DNA from: Bacteroidales bacterium GP2
GTDB taxonomy: Bacteria; Bacteroidota; Bacteroidia; Bacteroidales; Muribaculaceae
Direction of reading: 5' to 3'
Assembly (NCBI GenBank): GCA_001701115.1
Contig: DAAJ01000110.1
Coordinates: 11,690-16,876 of the forward strand
DNA length: 5,187 bases
Part shown: piece by piece, positions 1 through 5,178 of the stretch
Position numbering within the stretch: position 1 is the first letter of the stretch
Layout: each line of letters begins with the position of its first letter
The notes under the pieces: generated by a model
Databases searched by the model: none
What the model saw: the letters and a program-made list of their open reading frames with translations, nothing else
What the model was told of the DNA's origin: nothing
Translations under genes and position numbers: made by a program

Positions 1-2
1 TT

Positions 3-404
3 ATAAATTTCATCAGCGGAGGTGTAGGTCAGACAGGACAGCTCCCAGTTGTATTTGACTATCAGACAAACTACTGGCGTCCCGACAACACCGATGCTTT
101 GTTCCCCCGCCTGATGAGCAATACTGCAAATAACGCCAACAATAACTATCAGACAAGTGACTTCTGGCTTGCAAACGCACAGTATATTCGTCTCAAAGAC
201 TTGCAGTTCGGTTACGATTTCAAATACAAATTGCTTAAGAACGTTAAGTGGCTCTCACGCGCCCGCCTCGGCTTCTCAGGTGAAAACCTATGCACTATCT
301 CACCTGTCAAGAAATTTGGCATTGACCCCGAAACAGCCTCAGCTGAAAACTATGGCTATCCTGTAGAGCGTGTAATCGCTATGACACTCAACTTAGGATT
401 CTAA
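3..404 (+). CDS. SusC/RagA-type TonB-dependent outer-membrane transporter, C-terminal part (5' end outside window)
   Basis: This is the last 133 codons of a SusC-like TonB-dependent receptor, the beta-barrel that imports oligosaccharides or other polymers across the outer membrane with energy from TonB. The reading frame is open from the window edge, so the gene starts upstream. Family hallmarks are visible: the segment YWRPDNTDALFPRL, then DFWLANAQYIRLKDLQFGY (a conserved barrel strand near the end of SusC proteins), then GFSGENL, the FGIDPE turn, and GYPVERVIAMTLNLGF at the end. The terminal residue is Phe, as expected for the C-terminal strand recognised by the BAM machinery. The plug domain, TonB box and N-terminal carboxypeptidase-like domain lie off the window, so substrate type cannot be judged. 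A SusD-family gene follows after 28 bases, the expected partner order. The family is certain; the substrate is unknown. Confidence 0.95.
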   Translation: MNFISGGVGQTGQLPVVFDYQTNYWRPDNTDALFPRLMSNTANNANNNYQTSDFWLANAQYIRLKDLQFGYDFKYKLLKNVKWLSRARLGFSGENLCTISPVKKFGIDPETASAENYGYPVERVIAMTLNLGF

Positions 405-432
405 TTACTAATCATATTGAATTCATTCTCAA

Positions 433-2385
433 ATGAAACTTAAATATATTTCAATTCCGCTTATCGGGCTCAGCTTGTTCGGACTATCCTCTTGTCAGGA
501 CACTCTCGATACCCATCCTACCGAGGATTTCACTTCCGAAGATGTGTGGGGCAGCAAATCTACAGCCGATGCATTTGTTGCCGGCACATATAATACTGTA
601 CTTATAAACGCTGACTATGCTGGCGGTGGCTCTTGCGTAGCTTGGGAGGCTCGCACCCCTGACGGAGCACAATGCAGTCAGGTAGGTGAAGGTATTGATG
701 GAATCGCGACCGAACTCGGTCTTAGTGCTAATTCCGATATGGGCATCAGCATGTTCGGAACACTTCGCCGCTGCAACCTCATCATCGATGAGGCTCAGAA
801 GAGCACAAAATTTACCGCAGGTGAAGCTGCTGAACTCGTGGCTCACGGTAGATTCCTCCGCGGACTCGTGTTCTTCTACCAGACTAAAACCATGGGACGT
901 TTCGTGCCTGTCCGTGAAGTCTTGACAGAAGCCGACAGCCTCAAGGCTGACATTCCCATGACTGCGTCTGTGGCTGAAAGTTACAAACTCGTTATGGAAG
1001 ACTTTGATGCCGCAATTCCTGATCTGCCCGTTAACGCTTCATCAGGACTTCCCACAAAATATGCCGCAGAGGTTATTGCCAGCCGTGCTTGCCTCCAGGC
1101 GTATGCTTACACCGGTGACGCATCATACCTTGACAAGGCTATAACCTATGCTAAGGATGTCACAACAAATGGACCTGCACTTGTTTCAGATTATGCCGGA
1201 ATGTTTAACGAAACAAATGCTACCGCAGGTGAAATCCTTTGGGGATATTACCGTTTGAGTGAGAATACTACAATCGGTTCTTACGAAGAGCTGATTAGAG
1301 TGTATCCAAACGTTGCCATTGACGATGTTATCACCTCACTCTGCCCCGATCCCTTTATTGTTCAGGGCGATGAAGGCAGACCTTTCGAAGCATGGGGTGT
1401 TTATTGGCCCACCCAGGATCTTGTTGACCAGTATCTTGCTATCGACGAAGCTGATGGCAAAGCTAAAAACTGGTGGGAAACTTCACAGTACCTCAATGCT
1501 GTTACGGAGCACGATCCTCTGAGTGTGACAACTGCTGGTGAAATTGATGAGTATCAGCGTTCAAATGGTGAGTGGCGCCGTATCCCTACACCTCAGGATT
1601 TCCTTCAGTTGAACGAAGCCTACCCCGCTGCTACCCGTTATGGTACTCTCAACGATCCTGATTCTGACAAAGATATTTCTGACATTATCTATGGTAACCG
1701 CGATGCACGTATGGCTGGAACAATCGTGTACGATAAAAACGACTGGATGGGACAATACGTAACCACCAATCTCGCCGGCAACCTCTCTATGGGTGTCCGT
1801 GACAAGGAAGATGGTGGATGGTACAACACCACTACCGGTTACTACTGGCGTAAAAACACCGTCACCGACCTTGCCAGAGTATTCTATTCAAGAAATACAG
1901 GCTTCCACTATGTCATTGCCCGCACAGGTGAGGCTTACCTCAACCTTGCCGAGGCTTACCTCTGCAAAGGTGATGTGGCAAATGCTGTTGCGTCACTCAA
2001 CAACACCCGCACTGTACATGGCAAACTCCCCGCTTCTACTGCTTCGACAATCGCTGATGCATGGGCTGATTATATGCGTGAACGTCGTGTGGAAATGGCT
2101 TGTGAGGCAAACGATATCTACTTCAGCTATCTCCGTTGGGGTAAATACGGTGGCGATGCTAACTATGGACGTGCACCCGGAGCCGTGATCAAAGACCTTG
2201 ACTGCCCCGTTTACAAGATTGAGATTAACCGCGACCGCACTGCGTTCATCATCAACCAGATGACTCTTCTGAACTCTGCTGCGCGTACATTCACCGACCG
2301 CCGTTATCTCTTCCCCATTCCGCAAGGTTTCCTCAATACTCGCGAAGCATACGGTCTTGACCACGTTCAGAACCCCGGATGGTAA
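433..2385 (+). CDS. SusD/RagB family surface lipoprotein, nutrient-binding partner of the upstream SusC
   Basis: A complete 650-residue SusD/RagB-type lipoprotein. In this family the protein is lipid-anchored on the cell surface and acts as a hinged lid over the SusC barrel, binding the substrate. A lipoprotein signal peptide is clear: MKLK, a hydrophobic stretch, and the lipobox LSSC with the lipidated Cys at residue 21. Family blocks include IARTGEAYLNLAEAYL (495-510, a TPR-like helix), YMRERRVEMACEANDIYFSYLRWG (547-570, matching the ERR-E-ANDIYF-RWG block) and the C-terminal YLFPIPQGF...VQNPGW (625-650). The length exceeds the roughly 500-580 common for SusD proteins, and the region around residues 310-480 looks like an enlarged ligand-side segment rich in Trp and Tyr. 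Eight further cysteines are present, many for a surface protein. The ATG at 433 begins an ideal signal peptide, and the preceding bases are A/T-rich without a Shine-Dalgarno. Tandem stops TAATAA end the gene. The substrate cannot be inferred. Confidence 0.97.
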   Translation: MKLKYISIPLIGLSLFGLSSCQDTLDTHPTEDFTSEDVWGSKSTADAFVAGTYNTVLINADYAGGGSCVAWEARTPDGAQCSQVGEGIDGIATELGLSANSDMGISMFGTLRRCNLIIDEAQKSTKFTAGEAAELVAHGRFLRGLVFFYQTKTMGRFVPVREVLTEADSLKADIPMTASVAESYKLVMEDFDAAIPDLPVNASSGLPTKYAAEVIASRACLQAYAYTGDASYLDKAITYAKDVTTNGPALVSDYAGMFNETNATAGEILWGYYRLSENTTIGSYEELIRVYPNVAIDDVITSLCPDPFIVQGDEGRPFEAWGVYWPTQDLVDQYLAIDEADGKAKNWWETSQYLNAVTEHDPLSVTTAGEIDEYQRSNGEWRRIPTPQDFLQLNEAYPAATRYGTLNDPDSDKDISDIIYGNRDARMAGTIVYDKNDWMGQYVTTNLAGNLSMGVRDKEDGGWYNTTTGYYWRKNTVTDLARVFYSRNTGFHYVIARTGEAYLNLAEAYLCKGDVANAVASLNNTRTVHGKLPASTASTIADAWADYMRERRVEMACEANDIYFSYLRWGKYGGDANYGRAPGAVIKDLDCPVYKIEINRDRTAFIINQMTLLNSAARTFTDRRYLFPIPQGFLNTREAYGLDHVQNPGW

Positions 2386-2409
2386 TAATTATTTAATTTA
2401 AGATAGAAA

Positions 2410-2859
2410 ATGAAACGATATATTATTTCGCTTTTCGCTACAATCCTGTCAATGGTTAGCTTCACGAGCTGTCTCACAAGCGGCATCGATGAACCTGAAA
2501 AAGAATTTGACGGCGCAGATATCACCGGCGCTCAAATCTATTATCGCTGGATTGATAATAACGGCAATGTTCAGCAGCAACGTATCCCCAGAGCTTTGGA
2601 TATTGATGATGAAGAGATGGTCTGCACAATTTATTATGCAGTAGGAAGCAGCCTGGATCAGCAGAAGACTCAGGAATTCGAGACTCTAAAAGCTGTTGTT
2701 GTTACACTTGACATCTCGACTGCATCCATCATTAAACCTCTCGGTGACTCTCCGAAACTCGGAATACCGGGAGACTGGAGCAAGCCTAATCAATATGAAA
2801 TCACTGCTGCTGACGGAACAAAGAAAATCTGGACCGTTGCTGTGGAATCATATTATTAA
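2410..2859 (+). CDS. Small lipoprotein in the SusE/F position, with a probable C-terminal Ig-like (DUF5018-like) fold
   Basis: A complete 149-residue lipoprotein that begins 24 bases after the SusD gene and is probably the last gene of the operon, since a terminator follows about 100 bases later. The signal peptide is clear: MKRY, a hydrophobic core and the lipobox FTSC with Cys at residue 21. An acidic stretch follows the Cys (DEPEKEFDGAD, 27-37), compatible with surface export. The mature part seems to hold one beta-rich domain of about 110 residues. Its last part, DWSKPNQYEITAADGTKKIW (122-141) followed by TVAVE, matches the D-S-P-x-Y-x-VTAEDG-x-x-(W/Y)TV pattern at the end of many Bacteroidota Ig-like surface domains such as DUF5018-type modules. 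That assignment is from memory of the pattern and unverified. By position it would be an accessory glycan-binding or assembly protein for the SusCD pair, but it is much shorter than classical SusE/SusF and has only one domain. No enzyme motif is seen. Confidence 0.88.
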   Translation: MKRYIISLFATILSMVSFTSCLTSGIDEPEKEFDGADITGAQIYYRWIDNNGNVQQQRIPRALDIDDEEMVCTIYYAVGSSLDQQKTQEFETLKAVVVTLDISTASIIKPLGDSPKLGIPGDWSKPNQYEITAADGTKKIWTVAVESYY

Positions 2860-2864
2860 AAACC

Positions 2865-2918
2865 GTACCTCGTGCAATTATTAGCAATTTAATATTTGGC
2901 TTTTGCATAGCGAGGTGC
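2865..2918 (+). other. Imperfect long hairpin just downstream of the lipoprotein gene
   Basis: Bases 2865-2872 (GTACCTCG) pair with 2911-2918 (CGAGGTGC), one pair being G-U. After a three-base bulge (2908-2910), bases 2873-2877 (TGCAA) pair with 2903-2907 (TTGCA). Together this gives 13 pairs closing an A/T-rich loop of 25 bases. It starts six bases after the stop codon of the lipoprotein gene and precedes the main terminator. No U-run follows, so it is not a classical terminator. It may protect the 3' end of the operon mRNA or be a remnant. The pairing is visible in the sequence; the function is inference. Confidence 0.4.
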
Positions 2919-2958
2919 TACATTAATTGGTTTTAGTAAATCAATAGGTTAATTCGGG

Positions 2959-2990
2959 AAAGCCCTGGACATCCGGTCCAGGGCTTTTCT
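2959..2990 (+). terminator. Rho-independent terminator of the SusCD-lipoprotein operon
   Basis: Bases 2959-2970 (AAAGCCCTGGAC) are the exact reverse complement of 2976-2987 (GTCCAGGGCTTT), giving a 12-base-pair stem with a five-base loop (ATCCG), followed by a short T-rich run TTTTCTT. This is a textbook intrinsic terminator for plus-strand transcription. It lies about 100 bases after the lipoprotein stop codon. Read on the minus strand it would have only TTT followed by CCC after the stem, so it is a poor terminator in that direction. Confidence 0.9.
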
Positions 2991-2994
2991 TCCA

Positions 2995-3020
2995 TAATAA
3001 ATACTATATGAGTATTATTA
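2995..3020. repeat. A/T-rich inverted repeat
   Basis: TAATAAATACT (2995-3005) and AGTATTATTA (3011-3020) form an inverted repeat around the spacer ATATG, with ten pairs and one unpaired A in the left arm. The inner six pairs (AATACT/AGTATT) are perfect. It stands alone between the terminator and the possible small gene. It could be a regulator-binding palindrome or a chance feature of A/T-rich sequence. No matching second copy was noticed in the window. Confidence 0.35.
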
Positions 3021-3137
3021 GTATAGATATGCAACTTTCCTATTCCTTTTGTAATAGCTTATAGCCTGTCTTGTAGATTGATGTGAACATCTCCGCTGGC
3101 ATATTGTCTTACTATAAATACTTGTTGAACGGAGTTG

Positions 3138-3332
3138 ATGATTTTGACATTTAAAATAAATGATATATTTATTAGAAATAAAAAGAGATTAAATGAGTTA
3201 AATATCCACTCTAAGTTCATTTTAGTTGGTCCGGATGGTTATCAGACTTATGCAAGAGTATTTTATAGAGATAGGCATGCTCCTGTGATACACCTTGTTA
3301 TAGATCATCTTAAAGATAAGTATAATTCATAA
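3138..3332 (+). CDS. Possible small protein of 64 residues, unrecognised
   Basis: An open frame of 64 codons lies alone in the gap between two converging operons. An in-frame TGA at 3126-3128 limits the start to TTG 3135, ATG 3138 or TTG 3144; ATG 3138 is preferred. GGAG sits at 3131-3134, too close to that ATG to be a normal ribosome binding site. The product begins with a basic, Lys/Asn/Ile-rich stretch and ends with a more protein-like part, FILVGPDGYQTYARVFYRDR and then HAPVIHLVIDHLK. No signal peptide, membrane segment or known motif is seen. Codon use differs from the neighbours: all five Arg codons are AGA or AGG, and TTA is frequent, whereas the flanking genes mostly use CGN and CTC/CTT. 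It may be a horizontally gained small gene, a remnant of a larger one, or a chance ORF. No convincing promoter was found. Confidence 0.35.
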   Translation: MILTFKINDIFIRNKKRLNELNIHSKFILVGPDGYQTYARVFYRDRHAPVIHLVIDHLKDKYNS

Positions 3333-3378
3333 CAAGTATATTTATTCTTCTGCCTGTCCGGGGAGTTCAAGAGGAAAA

Positions 3379-3816
3379 TTAATCCTCATCCTCCTCGTCG
3401 TCGAAATCAAAGTCAAAATCCCAGCCGTCGCCGGTTGCCTGTTCGGTGAATTTAGATAATTCGCGCCCTTCGCGTTTGGTTGGTCTGCCAAGCCCCTTGC
3501 GCCTGTCAATGAAACCGCTTATTTTCACGATTTCAAGCAATTCAAGCTGGCTTTGCGGTGTGATGTTTTCAAGGTAGCCAGGCACAAGTTTAGCGCCAAG
3601 CCTGTTTTCAGTCAGTGCAAGGACCTTGAATGAATAGGTCACCGGCGGTTTGCGTACCTCAATCACATCTCCCGGCTTTATTGTGCGTGAAGGCTTTACC
3701 GTTACGCCTCCAACGCTGATTCGCCCCTTTTTGCACGCTTCGGTAGATATTGTCCGGGTTTTGAAAATGCGGGTTGCCCACATCCATTTGTCGATACGCT
3801 CTTCGCTTTTAGCCAT
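3379..3816 (-). CDS. hslR: S4-domain RNA-binding protein, Hsp15 (HslR) family
   Basis: A 145-residue protein with an N-terminal S4 RNA-binding domain (about 7-55): ERIDKWMWATRIFKTRT, then CKKGRISVGGVTVKPSRTIKPGDVIEV. The opening matches the (R/I)DKWLW-R-FKTR signature of Hsp15. The C-terminal half contains the GLGRPTKREGREL motif (108-120) typical of HslR-like proteins. In E. coli, Hsp15 binds free 50S subunits that still carry peptidyl-tRNA and helps return them to translation; the same role is inferred here. The end is unusually acidic: GDGWDFDFDFDDEEDED contains eleven Asp/Glu, in contrast to the basic body. The ATG at 3816 is chosen because the family signature starts seven residues later; a GTG at 3849 would add eleven residues of unlikely sequence and overlap pth. 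The gene starts 11 bases after the pth stop, so it is the third gene of the rplY-pth operon. No clear terminator follows it. Confidence 0.9.
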   Translation of the reverse strand: MAKSEERIDKWMWATRIFKTRTISTEACKKGRISVGGVTVKPSRTIKPGDVIEVRKPPVTYSFKVLALTENRLGAKLVPGYLENITPQSQLELLEIVKISGFIDRRKGLGRPTKREGRELSKFTEQATGDGWDFDFDFDDEEDED

Positions 3817-3827
3817 AATCCGGGTGA

Positions 3828-4391
3828 TTATTTGTTGTTGTAATTGCACATGGCAAAAGATATGCCGCTTAGGCAGAATGCTTTTATCGCCTCGCAGGCA
3901 ACCTCTATGCGTGCCGGAAGTTCCTGGCGTTGTTCCGGAGTAAACCGTCCAAGCACATATTCTATCTGGGCGCCTTTCGGATAATCGTTGCCTATGCCGA
4001 AACGGAGGCGGGGATAAGCCTGCGTGCCGAGCATTGCAGCGATGTTTTTAAGCCCGTTGTGTCCTGCATCGCTCCCGCTCCCTTTTATGCGGATGGCACC
4101 GAAAGGCAGGGCGATGTCGTCAACGAGCACAAGTATATGGTCAACATCGATATTTTCTTTCTCTTTCCAGTAGCGCACCGCGTTGCCGCTCAGGTTCATG
4201 TAGGTGGACGGTTTGAGAAGGACGAGCTGTTTGTTTTTCAGCCGCATACGGGCAATATCGCCGTAGCGGTCGGTAGAAAAAGAAATATTGGATGCCTCTG
4301 CAAAGGCATCCAATATCATAAATCCGATGTTGTGGCGGGTGCCAGCGTATTCTGCGCCGATATTTCCCAACCCAACAATGAGGTATTTCAT
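3828..4391 (-). CDS. pth: Peptidyl-tRNA hydrolase (bacterial Pth)
   Basis: A complete 187-residue cytoplasmic peptidyl-tRNA hydrolase. It cleaves the ester bond between nascent peptide and tRNA on peptidyl-tRNAs that fall off the ribosome, freeing the tRNA; the activity is essential in E. coli. The start is canonical: MKYLIVGLGNIGAEYAGTRHNIG, with Asn10 and the catalytic His20. Other active-site residues are in place: Asn66 in KPSTYMNLSG, Asp91 in LVDDIALPFG and Asn112 in GHNGLKN, matching E. coli Asn10, His20, Asn68, Asp93 and Asn114. The segment YPRLRFGIG and the ending VLGRF follow as in the family. Length is normal. It lies 17 bases downstream of rplY and 11 bases upstream of the S4-domain gene, so it is probably co-transcribed from the rplY promoter. 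The order rplY-pth-S4 gene is, as far as I recall, common in Bacteroidales. Confidence 0.98.
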   Translation of the reverse strand: MKYLIVGLGNIGAEYAGTRHNIGFMILDAFAEASNISFSTDRYGDIARMRLKNKQLVLLKPSTYMNLSGNAVRYWKEKENIDVDHILVLVDDIALPFGAIRIKGSGSDAGHNGLKNIAAMLGTQAYPRLRFGIGNDYPKGAQIEYVLGRFTPEQRQELPARIEVACEAIKAFCLSGISFAMCNYNNK

Positions 4392-4408
4392 ATAAAGAAA
4401 TATCGTTA

Positions 4409-5059
4409 TTATTTAGCAGCAGCGGCAGCAGCACCACGTGCAGCGCGGGTAAGCTGAACGGCGCAAACAACTGCGTTTTTGGCGTTCATCAGTTCAAGAC
4501 CTTCAAAGTTGAGTTCGCCAATCTGGAGGGTCTTGCCGAGACCGAGGTGGTCAACATTGATAACAACGCGCTCGGGAATGTTGGTGTAAGGAGCTTTGAC
4601 TTTGATTTTCTTCATGCTCAGTGTGAGCTTACCACCGGCTTTAACACCTTCTGCATGTCCTTCGAGCTGAACGGGAACTTCGATAGTAACGGGTTTCTTG
4701 TCGTTGACTTCGAGGAGGTCGATGTGGAGGATGTTGTCTTTAACGGGGTGGAACTGGATGTCTTTCAACACAGCCATGCGCTTATCGCCGTTGATGTCGA
4801 GCTCGATAGCGAAGATGTCAGGAGTGTATATGAGCTTGCGTACTGCTTCGTTGGTAACAACGAGGTCTGTTGTGATAAGACCTTTGCCATTAGCGATTTC
4901 AACGATCTTTTCACCAGGTTTGAGAGTGCCGCTGTAGGGGAGGGTGATTACTTCACCGCCGTTAAGCACTACAGGGATCTTGTTCTCTTTGCGCAGATTT
5001 TTTGCTGCTTTCTTGCCGAGGTCTGTACGGGGTTCGGCTGCAAGTTGGAATGTCTTCAT
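4409..5059 (-). CDS. rplY: 50S ribosomal protein L25 (general stress protein Ctc type)
   Basis: A 216-residue protein of the bL25/TL5/Ctc family, which binds 5S rRNA in the large subunit. The N-terminal L25 domain covers about residues 4-92 and begins with FQLAAEPRTDLGKKAAKNLRKENKIPVVLNGG. The family block VLKDIQFHPVKDNILHIDLLEV (97-118) leads into the C-terminal beta domain (EVPVQLEGHAEGVKAGGKL and after), so this is the long two-domain Ctc form rather than the short E. coli form of about 94 residues. The tail (205-216) is rich in Ala with Arg and Lys, RAARGAAAAAAK, a low-complexity end. The ATG at 5059 gives the family N-terminus. Two stop codons in tandem (TAATAA) end the gene. It is the first gene of the operon and follows a Bacteroidales-type promoter and a leader of about 80 bases. 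Confidence 0.97.
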   Translation of the reverse strand: MKTFQLAAEPRTDLGKKAAKNLRKENKIPVVLNGGEVITLPYSGTLKPGEKIVEIANGKGLITTDLVVTNEAVRKLIYTPDIFAIELDINGDKRMAVLKDIQFHPVKDNILHIDLLEVNDKKPVTIEVPVQLEGHAEGVKAGGKLTLSMKKIKVKAPYTNIPERVVINVDHLGLGKTLQIGELNFEGLELMNAKNAVVCAVQLTRAARGAAAAAAK

Positions 5060-5087
5060 TCTGTTGGTTAATTGAATGTGTTACTAA

Positions 5088-5116
5088 AAATTAAGTGATT
5101 GGTTGCTCCTTAATTT
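5088..5116 (-). promoter_or_regulatory. Hairpin in the rplY leader with a GGAG-containing loop
   Basis: In minus-strand reading, AAATTAAG (5116-5109) is the exact reverse complement of CTTAATTT (5095-5088), enclosing a 13-base loop GAGCAACCAATCA. The junction reads AAGGAG, resembling a Shine-Dalgarno, but it lies about 50 bases before the ATG and so would not serve the annotated start. The stem is A/T-rich and of modest stability. Autogenous control of rplY through its leader is known in E. coli; whether this unrelated leader does something similar is only a guess. Confidence 0.35.
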
Positions 5117-5128
5117 CCCATCACACGG

Positions 5129-5148
5129 GGATGCTAAAAAGCGGATGC
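5129..5148. repeat. Short direct repeat GGATGC, two copies 14 bases apart
   Basis: GGATGC occurs at 5129-5134 and again at 5143-5148. On the minus strand these are two GCATCC copies spanning the expected transcription start of the rplY operon, just after the -7 element, with CTTTTTA among the bases between them. They could be an operator or part of the leader, or chance; six-base repeats carry little weight alone. Confidence 0.2.
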
Positions 5149-5178
5149 AAAGGTAAGACTTTTTTTTCACTCCTGCAA
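5148..5178 (-). promoter_or_regulatory. Bacteroidales sigma-ABfr-type promoter of the rplY-pth-S4 operon
   Basis: Read on the minus strand, TACCTTTG (5155-5148) is a perfect match to the Bacteroidota -7 consensus TAnnTTTG. A TTG (5178-5176) lies upstream with a 20-base spacer, as expected for the -33 element. The spacer holds a run of eight A residues. The transcription start would be about five bases past the -7 element, near 5141-5144, leaving a leader of roughly 80 bases before the rplY ATG. The motif match is seen directly; use as a promoter is inferred from the consensus and position. Confidence 0.8.

Noticed and set aside
484..846. Minus-strand open frame of 120 codons inside the SusD gene
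   Set aside because: It is a shadow of a strongly supported SusD coding frame, with no motif or upstream signals.
3047..3080. Possible promoter for the small ORF (TTTTG near 3047 and TAGATTG near 3074)
   Set aside because: The second element matches TAnnTTTG only partly and the spacing is about 22 bases. This is too weak to annotate in A/T-rich sequence.
3080..3091. Short palindrome GATGTGAACATC
   Set aside because: Five pairs around a two-base centre is expected by chance in a window of this size, and no second copy or nearby promoter gives it meaning.
3371..3387. GAGGA/TCCTC hairpin at the end of the S4 gene as a terminator
   Set aside because: The stem has only five pairs, includes the stop codon in the loop, and is not followed by a U-run on the minus strand.
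3814..3849. GTG start at 3849 for the S4-domain gene
   Set aside because: It would add MQLQQQIITRI, overlap the pth end and lie outside the family start. The ATG at 3816 places the S4 signature at the usual distance.
3930..4457. Plus-strand open frame of 175 codons antisense to pth
   Set aside because: pth on the minus strand has all active-site residues; the plus-strand product shows no recognisable domain and ends in the complement of the rplY alanine tail.
4547..5071. Plus-strand open frame of 174 codons antisense to rplY
   Set aside because: It lies wholly over the well-supported rplY gene and its start, and the product is a Phe/Val/Asp-rich shadow with no motif. The codon pattern of the minus strand explains the lack of stops.
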